Shown one piece after another: positions 12,025 through 25,381 of a stretch of 64,000 nucleotides of DNA (positions are counted from its first letter, which is position 1; the number at the start of each line of letters is the position of its first letter). Source of the DNA: Tyto alba (Eukaryota > Chordata > Aves > Strigiformes > Tytonidae); contig NW_024881324.1 in assembly GCF_018691265.1 (NCBI RefSeq), positions 8,063,730 through 8,127,729 on the forward strand, in the 5' to 3' direction. Position numbers and translations under genes: made by a program. The notes under the pieces are model-generated. The model searched no databases and was not told where the DNA came from. It saw only the letters and a list, made by a program, of their open reading frames with translations.

Positions 12025-15000
12025 GTCATCTGCAAGTTATGTTATCCTACAATGGTTTTAGAAATTATCTATATATACGTGATACAAATCAGAAAATAAG
12101 TCATACTGATGTTAAGAAACTGTGGTGATGTTAAGGAGCTGTGGCTGGATGTGCTCATGCATGTATAGCATACATGTGTATATGTACTTGACTTTATGTG
12201 TTTATATGTGCATGCAAGACTGAGCTGTGACACTGCTTCTCTTAATTATCATTTGTAAAGGTACTGTAAATCAGCTTAACATAAACTAAGTTTGTGTGTT
12301 GAAATTTTCCAAGATTTCAGGAAGTAGATGTACAGATGCTGAGATCGTGATGCCTGAGCCACCAGGAGCCATGCACGGGACTTGGACTCCCTTTCATCAC
12401 ATGGAGGAAACTGCCACTTGCTGGAAAGACAGCAGGACCCCCAGAAAAAAAACAAGCTTACATTAAACACTATGATGTGCAAATCTGACCAAATTCAGGT
12501 GAGCTAGCAGATGTCGTCAGCTTTCACTGTTGTTACATCACTGGTGTTACCCATGACGGATAAACATGCAAGGCAGAGCTGACTGAGATTTTTAGTGGGT
12601 TTTGAAAAAGCTGATCTCAGTGTTGCAGCTGGAATGTTTGTAAAATGTTGTGGGTTTTTTATGGAAAATTCATTTGCTCTTTTCAGGTTTTTTACTCAAA
12701 ATGGCACTAAAAAGGCCTCAAGTCCCTGGTATAATGCAAACCAAGTTTTCAACAGGTAACATAGTTTGATGATACAGATGAGAAATGAAGCTGAAACCAG
12801 GACCAAAATTTGTATCATTTAAGTCAAGACACTTTGTATAAAACTAGTTCAGGATTTATCAAATTGCAAATCTGTGCCATATTTAGTATCCGCGTAAGCC
12901 TCCCTGTGTCATACATAATTTTAGCAAGATGGTAAAAGCAACTGTTTGTTTCACTTAGGGATTTTTTCAGGACCTGGCTGTAAGCAATTTTAATTAAGAT
13001 TCAATGTTTCTGAGTAGAGTATAGCCCCACGTAAGCAAGGACAAGGATGGTATCGGTGGCTACGTGCCCCCATCTGAGTTCACGGATCATAATCTAAAGC
13101 TGACTGGAGATTGACAGCTCCATTTCCCAGTAGCTTTCAAGGCCTTGAAATTGGTTTTCACCCTTCCTGGAAACAAAAATTAAAAGGTTTTAACTTCTTT
13201 AATGGAAATGTAACTGTGTAAGAACAGCCATTTTTGGGTCAAAATTTTTGTCTTGTCTGTCAGAAAAGGAGGAGGTCAGGACAAGGAGAAAGGTCATGAG
13301 AAGCTGGGTTCTTGTGCTTGTGCTTCTATATTCAGAGCAACACTTTTCCCATCTAATGCAGTGGGGAACCTGGTTTCCCACATCCACAGCTATTACTCAA
13401 AGCTCCATGTTAGCAAGAAAGTTATTCACTGTCTTTGGTCTGTTTCTTTACCCCCAGCCACTAAATGAGAAATTGAATCAAATCCAATTAATTGCAGGAA
13501 AATTTCATTTGGCTGCATGTGTTTGGATTTGCTTTGCCATCGGCCCAGCCCCAGATGATGGGATTATCCAAGTTCATTAATATGATTCCATTTAATTCTT
13601 CTGCTGCTTCATATTGTGGTACAAAAATTTGTGCAGCAAAGCCTGCTTCTGGGTGGAAAAAAAATGCCCATTTCATAAAGTCTTTTGCATACTCCAAGCT
13701 TTGTTGCCCTTCCTTCATGCATTTTAAGTGCAGGCCTAAGGCCTTGCAGGATTGGAGCTAAAACGCACTGAATTCCCGTGGCGCCCACCAATGATGCTGA
13801 CACACAGCGTGCTCCAGGACAATGTGAGCCCACGGAGTCTCAGATGCTGTTCTCCATGTCCTCACTTGCCCCACTCTTCAAACCCCATGGACTCAGAGTC
13901 TCAATTCCTCTGGGCCTTTGCCAGTTAGGAGTTGTATCTCCAGGTCATCACCAGATGGGTAATTTTTTTTTTTCCTTCTTTGTGCGATAACCTTAATCTG
14001 GTTGATTTTTTACCAGTCACTACCCAGAGATAGAGGAAAAAATGTAATAAATTAAAGTTTGCCTAGGAAATGAAATACTTTTGAAAAGATAATCAGCTGG
14101 AAAAGTAAACAAAGATAAGCTTCAAAACAGTAAGTATAGAGCCCAATCTTTCATATGTCTACGTCAGTTACCTCTCCCTGCCCATGATGCCGTTGCCACA
14201 CGTGTCATCGCAAGCCGCCGCGCTTGCTCTACGCCTCGAGCCTTGTGCTGTGGTGCAAATGTTACCATTTCCTTCAGAGGCATCTGTTCCCAAACGGCAG
14301 CAGTGCAGCCCAGCTCCTGTTCAAAATGTGGTAGGGAAAGATGGCATCTGGCATGGGTTTATTCTACACTGCTTACATGGCAGCAAATAAAGCTCAAGCC
14401 GGTTCCTGGGGATCAGGGACCAGCTGATGTCCCATGCAGACTCCTAATGCCCCAGGGGAAGAGCTGGGTGAGGGCTTTTCCCCTCCCTTTTCTGTCATAC
14501 GCTGCTCTTCAGTGAGCTGTGCATGCTGTGTGGTTTGGCTGCCTCCAGCCCCCCCCAATTAATGCCTGTAACTGTTTTCCTACAAATTCTATTTCATGTC
14601 TCATTTTAATAGAATCTGTTTCAGGTACAGGAAAACCTCCAATTAGGCCAGGTACTTTTAGGAAGGTAATGGACAGGAAGGATGCTTGTAAGAGCTGAAG
14701 AACAGCCCTAATGGGAACAGAATTGGTAGAATTCTAGATTTAGTAAAGGATTGCACTTATCACTTCTAGCCTATAGCTAAATAAGGAATTATGGAGACAT
14801 GTCACCGCAACAGAGAGGATAGAGGAGTTGAGGAGCTTGATATCTGAAACATTCCCATGCCCCCTGCTCTCTAACCAGGAGAAAGTAATTTAACATCTCA
14901 GTCTTCTTATTTATATAATAGAGTAACACAGGTTCATGTTTGCTAAACCCTGAGATTAGAAAGGAAGGGTAGTAAATATGGGCAATCTACTTTGACTTAA

Positions 15001-18000
15001 ATTGAGCTTTTAAAAAACCCCTTTTAAATAACAACCTAATGCACATTACATGTCTATATATATTTCATAATAGCTTTTAGAAATACATGTCATGGCCTTT
15101 ATTTATGATTTAATTGTGCTGGTGTCACCATAACGTGATCTCATTTGAATTATAACTCCAATGGGAAATCAGCGTGTCACCTCAAAGACAGGCGAAGTCT
15201 TTGGGGGACAGTATAAGAGAGAGAGGCATTCTGGGAAGGAGATTTCAGAGCTGTGGCAAAATTCATGTGATTTCATATAGTGGCTGAAGCTAAGTGACAC
15301 ATTTGACTTCCTGCACTTGTCAATAATGATCTACAGGAGCCCAGTTTTTAAACTTTCTTGTTTTTTGCATGTCTTCTCATATGATGTGGCTCAACCTCCA
15401 ACTGCCTCATCATTTACCCCATGGGAATCTCCAATCTAATTTTCAATACCAGTACTTTTATTGTACAGTTCACTAACCTCTTATCTGAAAAACTAAGCTC
15501 ACACAAAGTAAGTTAAATAAATAGTTTTGCGCGTCTCTGAGAAGGAGTAAAAAAGGAATAAGAAGAGGCAGAGTCATCCTACTGTGAGTCAACTAACAGT
15601 CAGTTGGGAGTAAACAATGGGAATAAAGTATCTTTATACTACAACAAGATTCTCAATAAATACAGAAATTTGTAATTTTTCCATCCATTGATAGGCACCC
15701 AAGAAAGACTTAAGAAAAAAACAAACAAACAAGCAAACAAAATAAATTAGAGAACTCAAAGGCATTAAATAGGCCAAAACTTTGGTAGCACTCTGTCGCC
15801 AGATACAGCTACTATTTTATTCTCCTTCTTAAGTCTGTTTCTTTGTCTATAAATTCTGTAAGACTTAAAACTTTCAGAAAGAGGGTTGGCCTAAATATAG
15901 TTAAAATGCCAAATGCCTGGAAGTGAGCCTAGGCAAAGGAGTCTTTGCTTCATTTCTCCTTGAATGGGTCACTCAAGACAAAGGTTGGCAAAGCATGCAG
16001 CTGTAATATGCAATGCTTTTTTTTTTGTTCTCAATTCTATTATTTATTCTAGCATTTATAAAATGTATTCTTTACAACATATCTGAGGATATATTAAAAA
16101 TGTAAATCTAGAAGTATTACAAACCTCTTTAGACTACTTCCTTGGAAGAAAACTCTTTACATTCCTCACAATAGCTGTTCTGTAAGGCAGAAGTGGAGGA
16201 AGCAGACAGGCTTCATATCATGGGCTCCTACTTTTTTCAGACCATTGGAAAAAGGAAATTCTAACAATTGGGGCCACCACACCCCAGCAATGCCTCTTTT
16301 ACAGGCCGAGATTTTAAGTCTAAGCTGTAATGTTTGTGGTTAAAATAATTGTTTTAGGCACTTCCAGCTCTTACCATCACGCACTGCCAGAGCATCATGG
16401 CTCACAGAGAGACATCATCCACAGCCTGAACTGCTCCCATAGAGATAAGGAGCCCAGTGCAGACAATGGTGTACTCATTTAATAGACCTTCTTTAACTGG
16501 CAGTGCTAAGTAAGCAGAATAGTGTGCTACAAGGCTTGTGCTATCCAAAGTGAGCTGCAGGCATGACAAGTAGTAAGTTGCAAAGGAAGGACAAAGCAGG
16601 AGGAAACGAGACTCAGACTGGACCTCAATTCTACCTGGAGGACCAGGAGCAGGCATGAAAACGATAAAATCACTCTCCCCCCAACTACAAAGTTTTAATA
16701 CTATGACTAGGGGCTACTCCTTTGCAAACTCTAGGTGATTCCTCTGGCTTAGCAGCATTCTTGAGAAAAGACAGAGCAAAATAACCAAAGTTGCTGCAGC
16801 CATGTCTCTTGAAGTACATCTGTTAGCACAGCTAATTGTTCCAATTATCATCTGTTCTAACAATTTGATAAATCATTGCAAATATAGTTCATATTTAGTA
16901 TTAGTTTTATATTTGTAAATATTTTAGGAAGATGTTGGAATAAAAAAAAATCAATTGTTATAAAATGTTACAGAGTCTCAGAAATTGACAGAAGAATATG
17001 TTGACATCTTTGAATGACAATGTTTTTTAACAGTCTGTAATATGCTTCTTATGCCTGTAAAGTCCTGGCAGCTATTAAGCATTTATTAAACTTTTTAAAC
17101 ATCACCCCTGTTTAAAAATCTGAGTTAAATAAGTCAAGGGGAATTATAAGGAGTCAAGAGAAAGGAAAGAAGAAATTCACTGGTTTAATGAAGAAGTGTT
17201 CCTTATGTCTCCAGCAATTTCTCACAGTAGTAAAGATATTAAAAGAAGAGCCAAGACTGGGAATTCACTGGCTGACTGAGGGCAGTGCTACAGACCAACA
17301 ACATAAAATCTGGGAAAAAATAATTTTGTATTGATTTTTTTTTTTTTATTTGTTGCTTAATAGTGGAAAGTTTGAAGATACATGTGTTTTCTGAAAAGCG
17401 CAAGTTTTTGACAAATATTTGTCACCTGGAAAATAGCACTACTTAATCAGTTGGACAAGGTGCTGGTGGATGAAGCACAACGTGCTGTTCCTGCAGAAAA
17501 CAGGAAACAAGTTACCACATCAAACTCAGATCTCTCACACTGTAGCACAAGAACATGACTAATAGGCTGGGTCAAAATATTTACATTTAAAAATATTAAT
17601 TTGCTTCTTCCCAAGAGGTTCTCTAAGCCTTAATGCATTGCTATTTTTATTTCTTTGATTCATATCCTGGTAACTCTAAACAAACACGCGCTTGCACATT
17701 TACAGTTAATCTAAGCATCCATTAAAACCACGTATTGTGCAACCCCCTGCTTCCTTTTCCTATCCACATTATAATTTAGATCCATGAGCTGGGGACACAT
17801 CTGACCTACTTGATGTTGAAGCACCTAATTCCAAGTCTGGAGCATTCAAACCCAGGGAATAATCCAGTATTTCTCTTACATAATATTTCTGCAAACAATT
17901 TCTATCCAAGAAGGACGGCATGCAGTTAGACTCAGAGACACATGTTGCTGTTTTCAAGTAGCTAATGGAGAAAGAGGCAATATGGAGAAGGGCAGGAAAC

Positions 18001-19138
18001 ATAAACTTCCTTTGTGTGGTTCTCCTCCAGCCGTGCTGGGTTTCTAGTGATCCCAAAATAAGATACTTGAGGTTGTTGAAAAGACTACTGAGTTTGTAGA
18101 CTTCTCAGTGAGTTAACTGGATAGAGCTACAAGCAAATTTCCAAGGCTGGCTGTTTCAGAGAGATGCCAACTGCAGATTGAATTGGGGTTATTTCAATGC
18201 GTTCATTCATTCCCCATGACCGTGTTTGCCCTCTTTTCAGTTGGCTAAAGCCTGGCATCGCTGTGTGCCAACTCCTTGTGATCCAATAGACAAGAGCTGT
18301 CCTACCAGTGACCTTCCGAGTCTCTGATACCACTCTGAACGATGTCCTTGGGAAAGGGACCAAACCCAGAGGGCAATGCTGTAAAATATACTTAGAGATT
18401 TTTTAAATCCCCTCATTCAAATTAAAAGTGGATTAAGTACTATCCTGGGCAGTTACTAATCTGATGGATATTAATTCTAACATTATTCATTGAATTATCA
18501 CAAAATAAATGCAATTAGATCATATAAAAGATACCGATTCCAAATCAAGAGGCATGCGAAAATCAAATCACATCAAAATCTAGCTCTGAACATTTATACA
18601 GCAGGGAATCCTGTTAGGGGAAACCACCAAGTCATCTTTGTATCAGTGTACAAACTCTTTTGTGAGAGAATCTTCCCAGAAAATTGTCACCAAGAGGCCC
18701 CAGGAAAAAACACTGGAAACTTAGGAAAGGTTTCTGATCCCACAACCATGGGATCAAACCCATCCCAGCAATGCTAGAGTGAGAGAGATGCACAACGGGC
18801 CCAGTAACACAACAAAATGACTTACATACCCTGTTTGAGAGCTGGTTTGTATCTACTGCACGCTTAAACCTTGCACACAGTGATTTTATTTTTTTACTCA
18901 AACCATAATCTATCTGCTACTAAGGGAAAAAAAATATTTGAATGCATTAAGTCAGCTCTTTTTCTGCATTCCCAAATAGTCATCTGAGATTTACATGAAG
19001 CTTATCGCATGCTTATTTTATCTTCCATTTTTGGTAACCGCTCCTCACAGGGTTACTTTGGGAAACAGCAGCCTTCCTATGGGCTCCACTTCCCAGGGCA
19101 ATGGGAACAAACAGCCTCTCTGCAGTTTCCACAACACT
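12025..19138. other. Unique non-coding DNA, no gene seen
   Basis: The block is AT-rich, with no interspersed repeat that I recognise and no credible coding frame. Small perfect stems occur at 17092-17101/17109-17118 (10 bp) and 18735-18742/18749-18756 (8 bp). A (CAAA)n-like tract lies near 15716-15745. The segment 15040-15205 looks like a conserved non-coding element. Short open frames, such as the 110-codon plus-strand frame at 13248-13580, show no domain. Confidence 0.6.
15040..15205. promoter_or_regulatory. Candidate conserved non-coding element
   Basis: The segment is non-repetitive, moderately AT-rich and dense in ATTA/TTAT homeobox-like cores, with Cdx/Hox-like TTTATTTATG, a GTGTCACCT T-box-like site and TAACGTGA. 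The composition differs from the low-complexity flanks. The call rests only on motif density and needs alignment to other vertebrates. Confidence 0.2.
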
Positions 19139-19430
19139 GGCGTGGCCAGGCCTGCCAGCGGGGTTTCGGGGCGGGGGTGTACGCCGCAGCTTGACAAACG
19201 ATGCACAACCGGGCCTCCTGGCTGAAGGCTTGCAGAGTCTTCTCCACAACCCCCCCCCCGCCCCTCGCCGCCTTCCTGAAGCTGAGTGGCAGAATGATGG
19301 AGAGGCGCGACGGCCCTGCTCTGCATCACACGTCACTCACCGAGCTGGGGGACAACCAACAGTGAAGGCTTTAAAAACTGCCTTTTTCCCTCCAACTGCT
19401 TCCTCCCCCTGCTCGCGAGCCTCCCCCCAG
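19139..19430. promoter_or_regulatory. CpG-rich patch with Sp1-type GC box
   Basis: By hand I count about 18 CpG in about 290 bp of GC-rich sequence, against AT-rich flanks. It contains GGGGCGGGGG at 19168-19177, a strong Sp1/KLF GC box, a C9 run near 19250, and CACGTCA. This is plausible as a promoter or enhancer of an unannotated non-coding transcript. Overlapping open frames on both strands (up to 137 codons) are of the kind GC-rich DNA gives by chance, and none is recognisable. Confidence 0.4.
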
Positions 19431-22400
19431 CTCTTTCAGAGGTCTACATACACTACCAAATGCAGGGGAGTGCCATGCCTGCAACCGCCTCTCTTGCTCC
19501 CAGAGGCGACCTAAAAAGGAATAATAAATTGCATGTGTGAGATCCTTACGCATCTTTATAAGGTATAAAGATGCATGAAAGGATTTGTTCCTGATCTGCT
19601 AGGTTGTAAGGATTTAATAAATATATTTAGAAACAGTGCTTTTTGCTCTTTGTGAGGGTACTCTGTTTTTTTGTGGATTTTTTTTTTTAGTGGGATTAAT
19701 GATACCACAAATGCAGTTAACTCTCTACTGTCAGAGGACATGATGTCTTGCAAGAGGCCCTGCCAATGCATCTGCCTGACTTCCTGGGTAAGAGCCGTAC
19801 TGTTGATATTATTGGAGGTTTTCCATTACCTGGAGTATCCCTCTACCTTGGAGGACCAGGGAACATCCTGAAATGGGGGATGTAAAATGGGAAAGCAGTT
19901 CCACTCAAACTGTTACAAGTTTTAGGGACTGCTTTTGTGCTAGAGCACCCAGCGGAAGCTTGTGCCCGGGAGGCATGGCAGTGGGGAGGAAGAGGAGCAG
20001 CTTCCTCCTGCACATGTCACTGCTGCAACACAGAGGTATGCCTCCATGGCTTGAGGAGGTATTCCAAATGAGCAGAAAGGGAAGAAAACACATCACCTAG
20101 TCTGACAAGAACATGTGGACCTGGCTTAGCTGGCCAGGGTAAAAAAAGGTGCAGCATCACAAATTGACATTGATGTCACCAACATGAGGTGGGGTGTAAG
20201 TGTCAAGGCCTTCAAGCAGAAAAGTGTCTGGAACTGTAGGATGCTAATAGTCTACTTAGAAATAGCAGTAGAGATTGGGTTAACCATGAAAATACTTAAA
20301 GCTGTCTCCACCTTGCAAAAATTTAGTCCTTATTTTTATGACGAAAGACTTCCTCAGCCGCAAGTGTCAGCAACGCATTCCTCACTCCAGGTATTTATCT
20401 AGTATAATTAAGTGTGGAGTAGCGTATAACGTTGCTGAAATGCAATATAAATTAATTCTACATTCATAATGTACAGTCACAAGAGCGTATTTTCATTACT
20501 CCTCAATGTTTTAAGCATATTTTGGCACTTTTCTGCAACAATCTCTTATTTCCCTGGTTCTTTGCCTGAAAAGTAACATCCAACTAGCCATTTACAAATG
20601 TTTTCTATCTATAGCATCATTATACCCCTATATATCTTTTTCATTTCCATGATGCATACAGTATATGTTTTCTACTTGGTAGGAAAACAGATGAGCAATG
20701 CTTTTGCTCCTGCAGCTGTTGATTATGCAGAGGGGAGGCTGCTGTTATTTTCCTGAGGGGAGCTTAGCAAGGTTTCTTTTCATTTCTTTTTTGTGGTCTG
20801 CCTCTTCAGCCAGCAATTCACTCAGCACCTTGACCATGAATCCCTTGTAAATTGGCATTTGCTCAGCCTGTTTTTAGGCACAGTACTTAACACTGGTCTT
20901 AGAACGTTTCTAATTACTGAATGAGGGGCACCATGTGACAGGTTTATAGTTTATTATACTGGGGTGGGCCAAGTTGTAACAACATTTTGGGTCAGGCCAG
21001 GGTCTCAAGAGATCATTAAAATCTGAAGTAGGCCACTTGACAGTAAATACCAGTGCAGAACTGAGTTTGATTCCCGTAGTTCTGAAAGAAAGGAAAGCCA
21101 ACTCATTAGCTAGCTGCCCGGGCTGATTTCATATGGTATTATTGCTTTGTTCTTTTATCTGGCACAATGATGTGTTCAGATATTTACTGGTTGTTAGAAA
21201 AGACCAAGGCAAAGAAACCTTCATGTGCCGGTGGAAATCATACTCTGGCTGGTGATAAAGCATTTATTTTCTATTTCACATTTTTAACAAAGACAAAAAA
21301 AAAGGAAGAAAAAATAGGAAAAAAGGAGATCTGCTTCATAAAAGACAAGAATTGATGAGCTGGCTTCCATAAAAACAGAATCTTTGATACTTTGCCCAAA
21401 TTTGTACCAAATTTGCTGAAATCAGCATTTTCATTTCCCCTTTCCACACAGCTCCTCTGAATTACAGGAGACACTAGTAGGCATGGATTTACAGCATCTC
21501 CAAAGACATTAAGTAAACACACCTTGGGGCTCATCACTGTTGCTTCTGTGCTTCTCTAATGTCACTGGGTTAAACATCAGGGCAGTTAAAAACTATATAT
21601 CTTCTGGGTACAAACAGACTGGTTTAGAGGTATGTAGAGAAACATGGCTTATTTTCATTAATGTATTTATATTTGCTAACTTATTTCTATAAGTTTCTAA
21701 ACCAAAACGAGTATGTACGAATATGTATTTCAAGACTATTCTACAGGAAGACAGTTAAAATGGGCCTAAGTTAACAAAACAACTGCCTTATCCCTCACCC
21801 ACATCTGAAAGCTATAAATTGGAAGGACTGGGCCAAGCCATGAAGTTTGCATCTAGACATGAATTCTCTCCAAGTTGCTGAAAGCAAATCGAGAATGGAT
21901 TTTTGAATTACATTTAGAGAAACAAGGCTAGGAAGTCTTGCCAGGGTCATACACTGGAAAGCTACTTAGTGCCCCCTTCTAATACAACTTGGTTGGTATT
22001 AATGTAATTAACTCATCCTTTCCTCCTGAGTCTTCCCTTTCCTCATAGGCATTTCTGCATTTTTCTTTTGATCTGTGGCTTTACCTCCCGGCTGCCCTCG
22101 TTGTGTTACAGTGCATCCCCTGGAAGCTGCTTCTCCCATGGATGATTTCTAGCCGTCAGTGAGCCTGCGGCCACCTCTTGCCTCCTGATGTCAGATCCCT
22201 GGGGCAAGGACCTTCTCCATCATCCTGCACAACAGTGACTTCATTCATGGTTAGGCTCAGTGAATGCAAATGATTATCCAGTGATAAATCATTAACATCA
22301 CAGGGGATGACTCTGATGGGATAACCCAACACAACAACGCACCAGTACCACACGGGGAAGCTTGTCCCCCCTCTCCCACCTCTCCTCTCCATCCCTGCTC

Positions 22401-25376
22401 CCAATGCCTGGCTGGTGCCTCCAGCACCCATTTTGCCTGCATTTTAGCTAGGAAGGGGAATGGGGACGTGGTTGGAGGCAGGCGGGAGGGGAGAGGAGGA
22501 GAGGGAAGAGCAAGCCAGCAGCCGGCAGCACTGACCCACGAGACGGGTGGAACTGTAACCTTGCAGAGGAAAAGAGACACTGGGAAATCAGATAGATACT
22601 TTTTTCTCAGAGGCCTAAAATTAAAGGACCCAGAAACAGACAAAGCTCTGCCTAAGTGAAAAACCAAGTCAACGGAACAAAGCCAATTTAAAATAACTAA
22701 GTAGGTTTGGTCCCTAAAGCTCACAAGTTATCGGCGCAAAATCTCTCTCTCCACCCCCTTTGATTTTCCTGAGGATCACTTCCACTGCTTCATTCTGTAC
22801 CACTTTTGCACCAGTGCACTCCAAAGAACCCCTTGCAGAGTAAGACCTGATAGACACTGAATCTGAGAAACACTCTCTTTGCTCTCACAGTTTATCTTCC
22901 AAATGGGGCAGTGGGCTCTTTCAGTGCCAAAAAGGGAATATCAAATTAATCCGGGAATGCACTGAAGCACTCGGCACATCTACCACAAACCTGGCTGAGC
23001 TCGGTCACAAACCACAGAGCTGCTTTATTTTCCTGTCCGCAAGTACAGTATACTGATTTAGACACTGTATTTTTCTGTTACGGTTGACAAAGTAGCCAAC
23101 CTTTCCTCAGCCTGCAAAGAGTTAACCTTGGCTAGCAACAGAAGGAGGGGGAGAAAGCAAAAGACAGCTCATAGAGCGGAATTAAACCTCTGTGCCATTA
23201 AAACTGGTAAGGTCAGTATGGCTGCTTGTTGAGCTCATAACAAGCCCTAGATTTTCCAAGTGTTTTCCATGACCTTGCCTAATCCAAGCAAGGTGCTCCT
23301 GTAGTTGGTCACACTTGTATAGAAAGAGATTGGGAGTGAAAGGGAGGAGAGAGAGGGAGGAGAGGGAGTGAGAGCTTGAGCCTCACCCTGAAAAGGATTA
23401 CAGCACGTGCAGTTTTATTTCATGGTCTGCCAAATGCCCCTTGCTGCGTCTCTGAATGGAAAATGGGATAGAAGAGTGAGCTGGAATTTACAGAGCCTTT
23501 GAAAAGCAACTGGTGTCAGCATGTGCTCCAAATATGCCAAGTACTTATTTCAATAGAGAGAAAGCCTCTTTTGGCTTTTATGGGGCACATGACAGTAGGC
23601 AGAAGACAACAAACATTGCACTGCTGTGACCCCAGCAGAGAGAGAAATCTTCCCATATCTCCCCACCTACGAGGCAAACAGGAGGAAATACAATCACAGC
23701 TATTTTTGTCCTGCGTGCATCTCACAACAATGCTGTAGTCAACAACTGCTTAATCCAGCTTAAAAAACGCACCTTTCTTGGACAAGATGGGAACATGATG
23801 TAGCTTGCTGGGTTCTTACCAGGTACTTGGGTCCTCCCTGGCAGCGGGTCTGGATTGTGTCTCATTTTTTTCCCCACAACTTGGAAGGATAGAATTTTTT
23901 TTGTTTCTTAAGGTGAAACGTTTGTCTCACAACCCTTCACCTGGGGTTTCCATTACCAACCCTGAGAGGTGAGAGCTGGCAGCAGGAACACCACAACCAT
24001 TATATGGGCGTCCTACATGGCAGGGCTGTGACCTTAGCTGGACCACATGGGTGGAAGGTGTTTCACTGGTTTTAAAAATGCTTTCAGCTGAATAAGCCCT
24101 TGTACCAGGTAGTGCAGAACAACATGTATAAGCATCCGCTGGTTCCTACTGGAAGACAAAGCCCAATCTAAAGGAAGAGCCATGAGCTGAGAGAGGAGGT
24201 GAGCTCTGGGGTGGCTGTTAGGCAGGAGAGGAATTCAGGCAGAATGATACCCATGTGTTTATAGGGAAGTTATATGTTATTATTCCTTCTCCTCGCGAGC
24301 TTTGTTTATTGTTTTTGGAATGGGATAAAGAGAAAAAAATTTGGACTTAAAAATAACTTGTGCAGTCTGATGTACAAAGATAATATACATGACAGCCTAA
24401 AACATAGATTATGGGAACACACATATATATATTTAATTATGTGTTATTTTTAGACACATAAGAAGTATGGAGAGCCTGCTCCTCCAGGAAAGGGAGTAAC
24501 TGTGCTCAGGAATGATTTACCCAACTTCAATAAAAATAAAGTCATGCTCATGAGGACCCTTCGCATGAGGCTTTGAGAACCCCCCTTTTTGCTTGAAGGA
24601 GAATGAAGCACAGGCTTACAATACGTGGCTGGATGGTGGCCCAGCTCATTTCAAGATTTAGCCCTGAGCAAAGCATGTGTTTCTTCCTACAGGCCTAAAA
24701 GGCATACACAGTCGGAAACTCTTTTTTGTAGCAGCTCCCTGTTTCTATGGCAGTTGCTGAGCTGTTAAGGTCGTTAAAGAATGTCACTTCAGATGATTCA
24801 CTTCCAATCACAGTGGGCCTAAATGCAAAGTTAAAAGGGATGTGCATGTGTGTGTGTGTATGCATGTATTTGTGATCCATGGCAGTCTTGATGAATGCAT
24901 TGTTTTACAGAACAAAAAGTTTGGATGCTCCTTTTCAAACCAGAAAATGTTCAATGCAAAAACATCAATGATGTTCCTAAAATTAAATATACTTCAGGAA
25001 ATGTAGAGGCTGAGGTTCTCCTAGCAGTTTCAGCTTCCTCACATTATTCCTATCGTAGCTGTTAAGGCATGTATATTAGCTCAGAAAAGTAAGCTCCCTA
25101 TGAAAAAAAGAGGGGGACAGTGAACAGAGCAGACAAATAGGTTAGAGAAGAAAAATTTCACCCTGATTGTCAGTGCTTTTTATCACCATTTCCTAGCAAA
25201 AACCATAATGTTTTGGAACAACACAGAAAAGTTTCTGTCAAAATAGAAAATATTTACTGAAAACTTCAAATGACTAAAAGTAATGTTCTGTAACATAAGC
25301 TGCAAGGCCACTTTTATTCGAGTATTGGGCAGGTCTGTTTCAGCAGCCCACCCTTGTTAGAGATCCTGCTCTGTAA
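19431..25376. other. Unique non-coding DNA, no gene seen
   Basis: No coding frame stands out. A hairpin lies at 19542-19584. A GA-rich stretch lies at 23338-23373, and a TG-rich microsatellite-like stretch at 24840-24862. The segment 22440-22520 is G/A-rich. The 155-codon minus-strand frame at 22257-22724 has no recognisable domain and overlaps that skewed sequence. Confidence 0.6.
19542..19584. repeat. Imperfect inverted repeat (17 bp in two stems)
   Basis: The inner stem 19550-19560/19564-19574 is a perfect 11-bp inverted repeat closed by the trinucleotide agg. An outer 6-bp stem (19542-19547/19579-19584) is separated from it by a 2/4-nt internal loop. The structure lies about 110 bp downstream of the CpG-rich patch ending near 19430. 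It could be a small RNA hairpin or a DNA cruciform. It has no U tract typical of a terminator. Confidence 0.75.
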
Positions 25377-25381
25377 CGATC
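25377..25381. repeat. Target-site duplication, left copy (cgatc)
   Basis: This five-base cgatc lies directly upstream of the LTR and is repeated exactly at 26428-26432 directly downstream of it. Confidence 0.85.
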
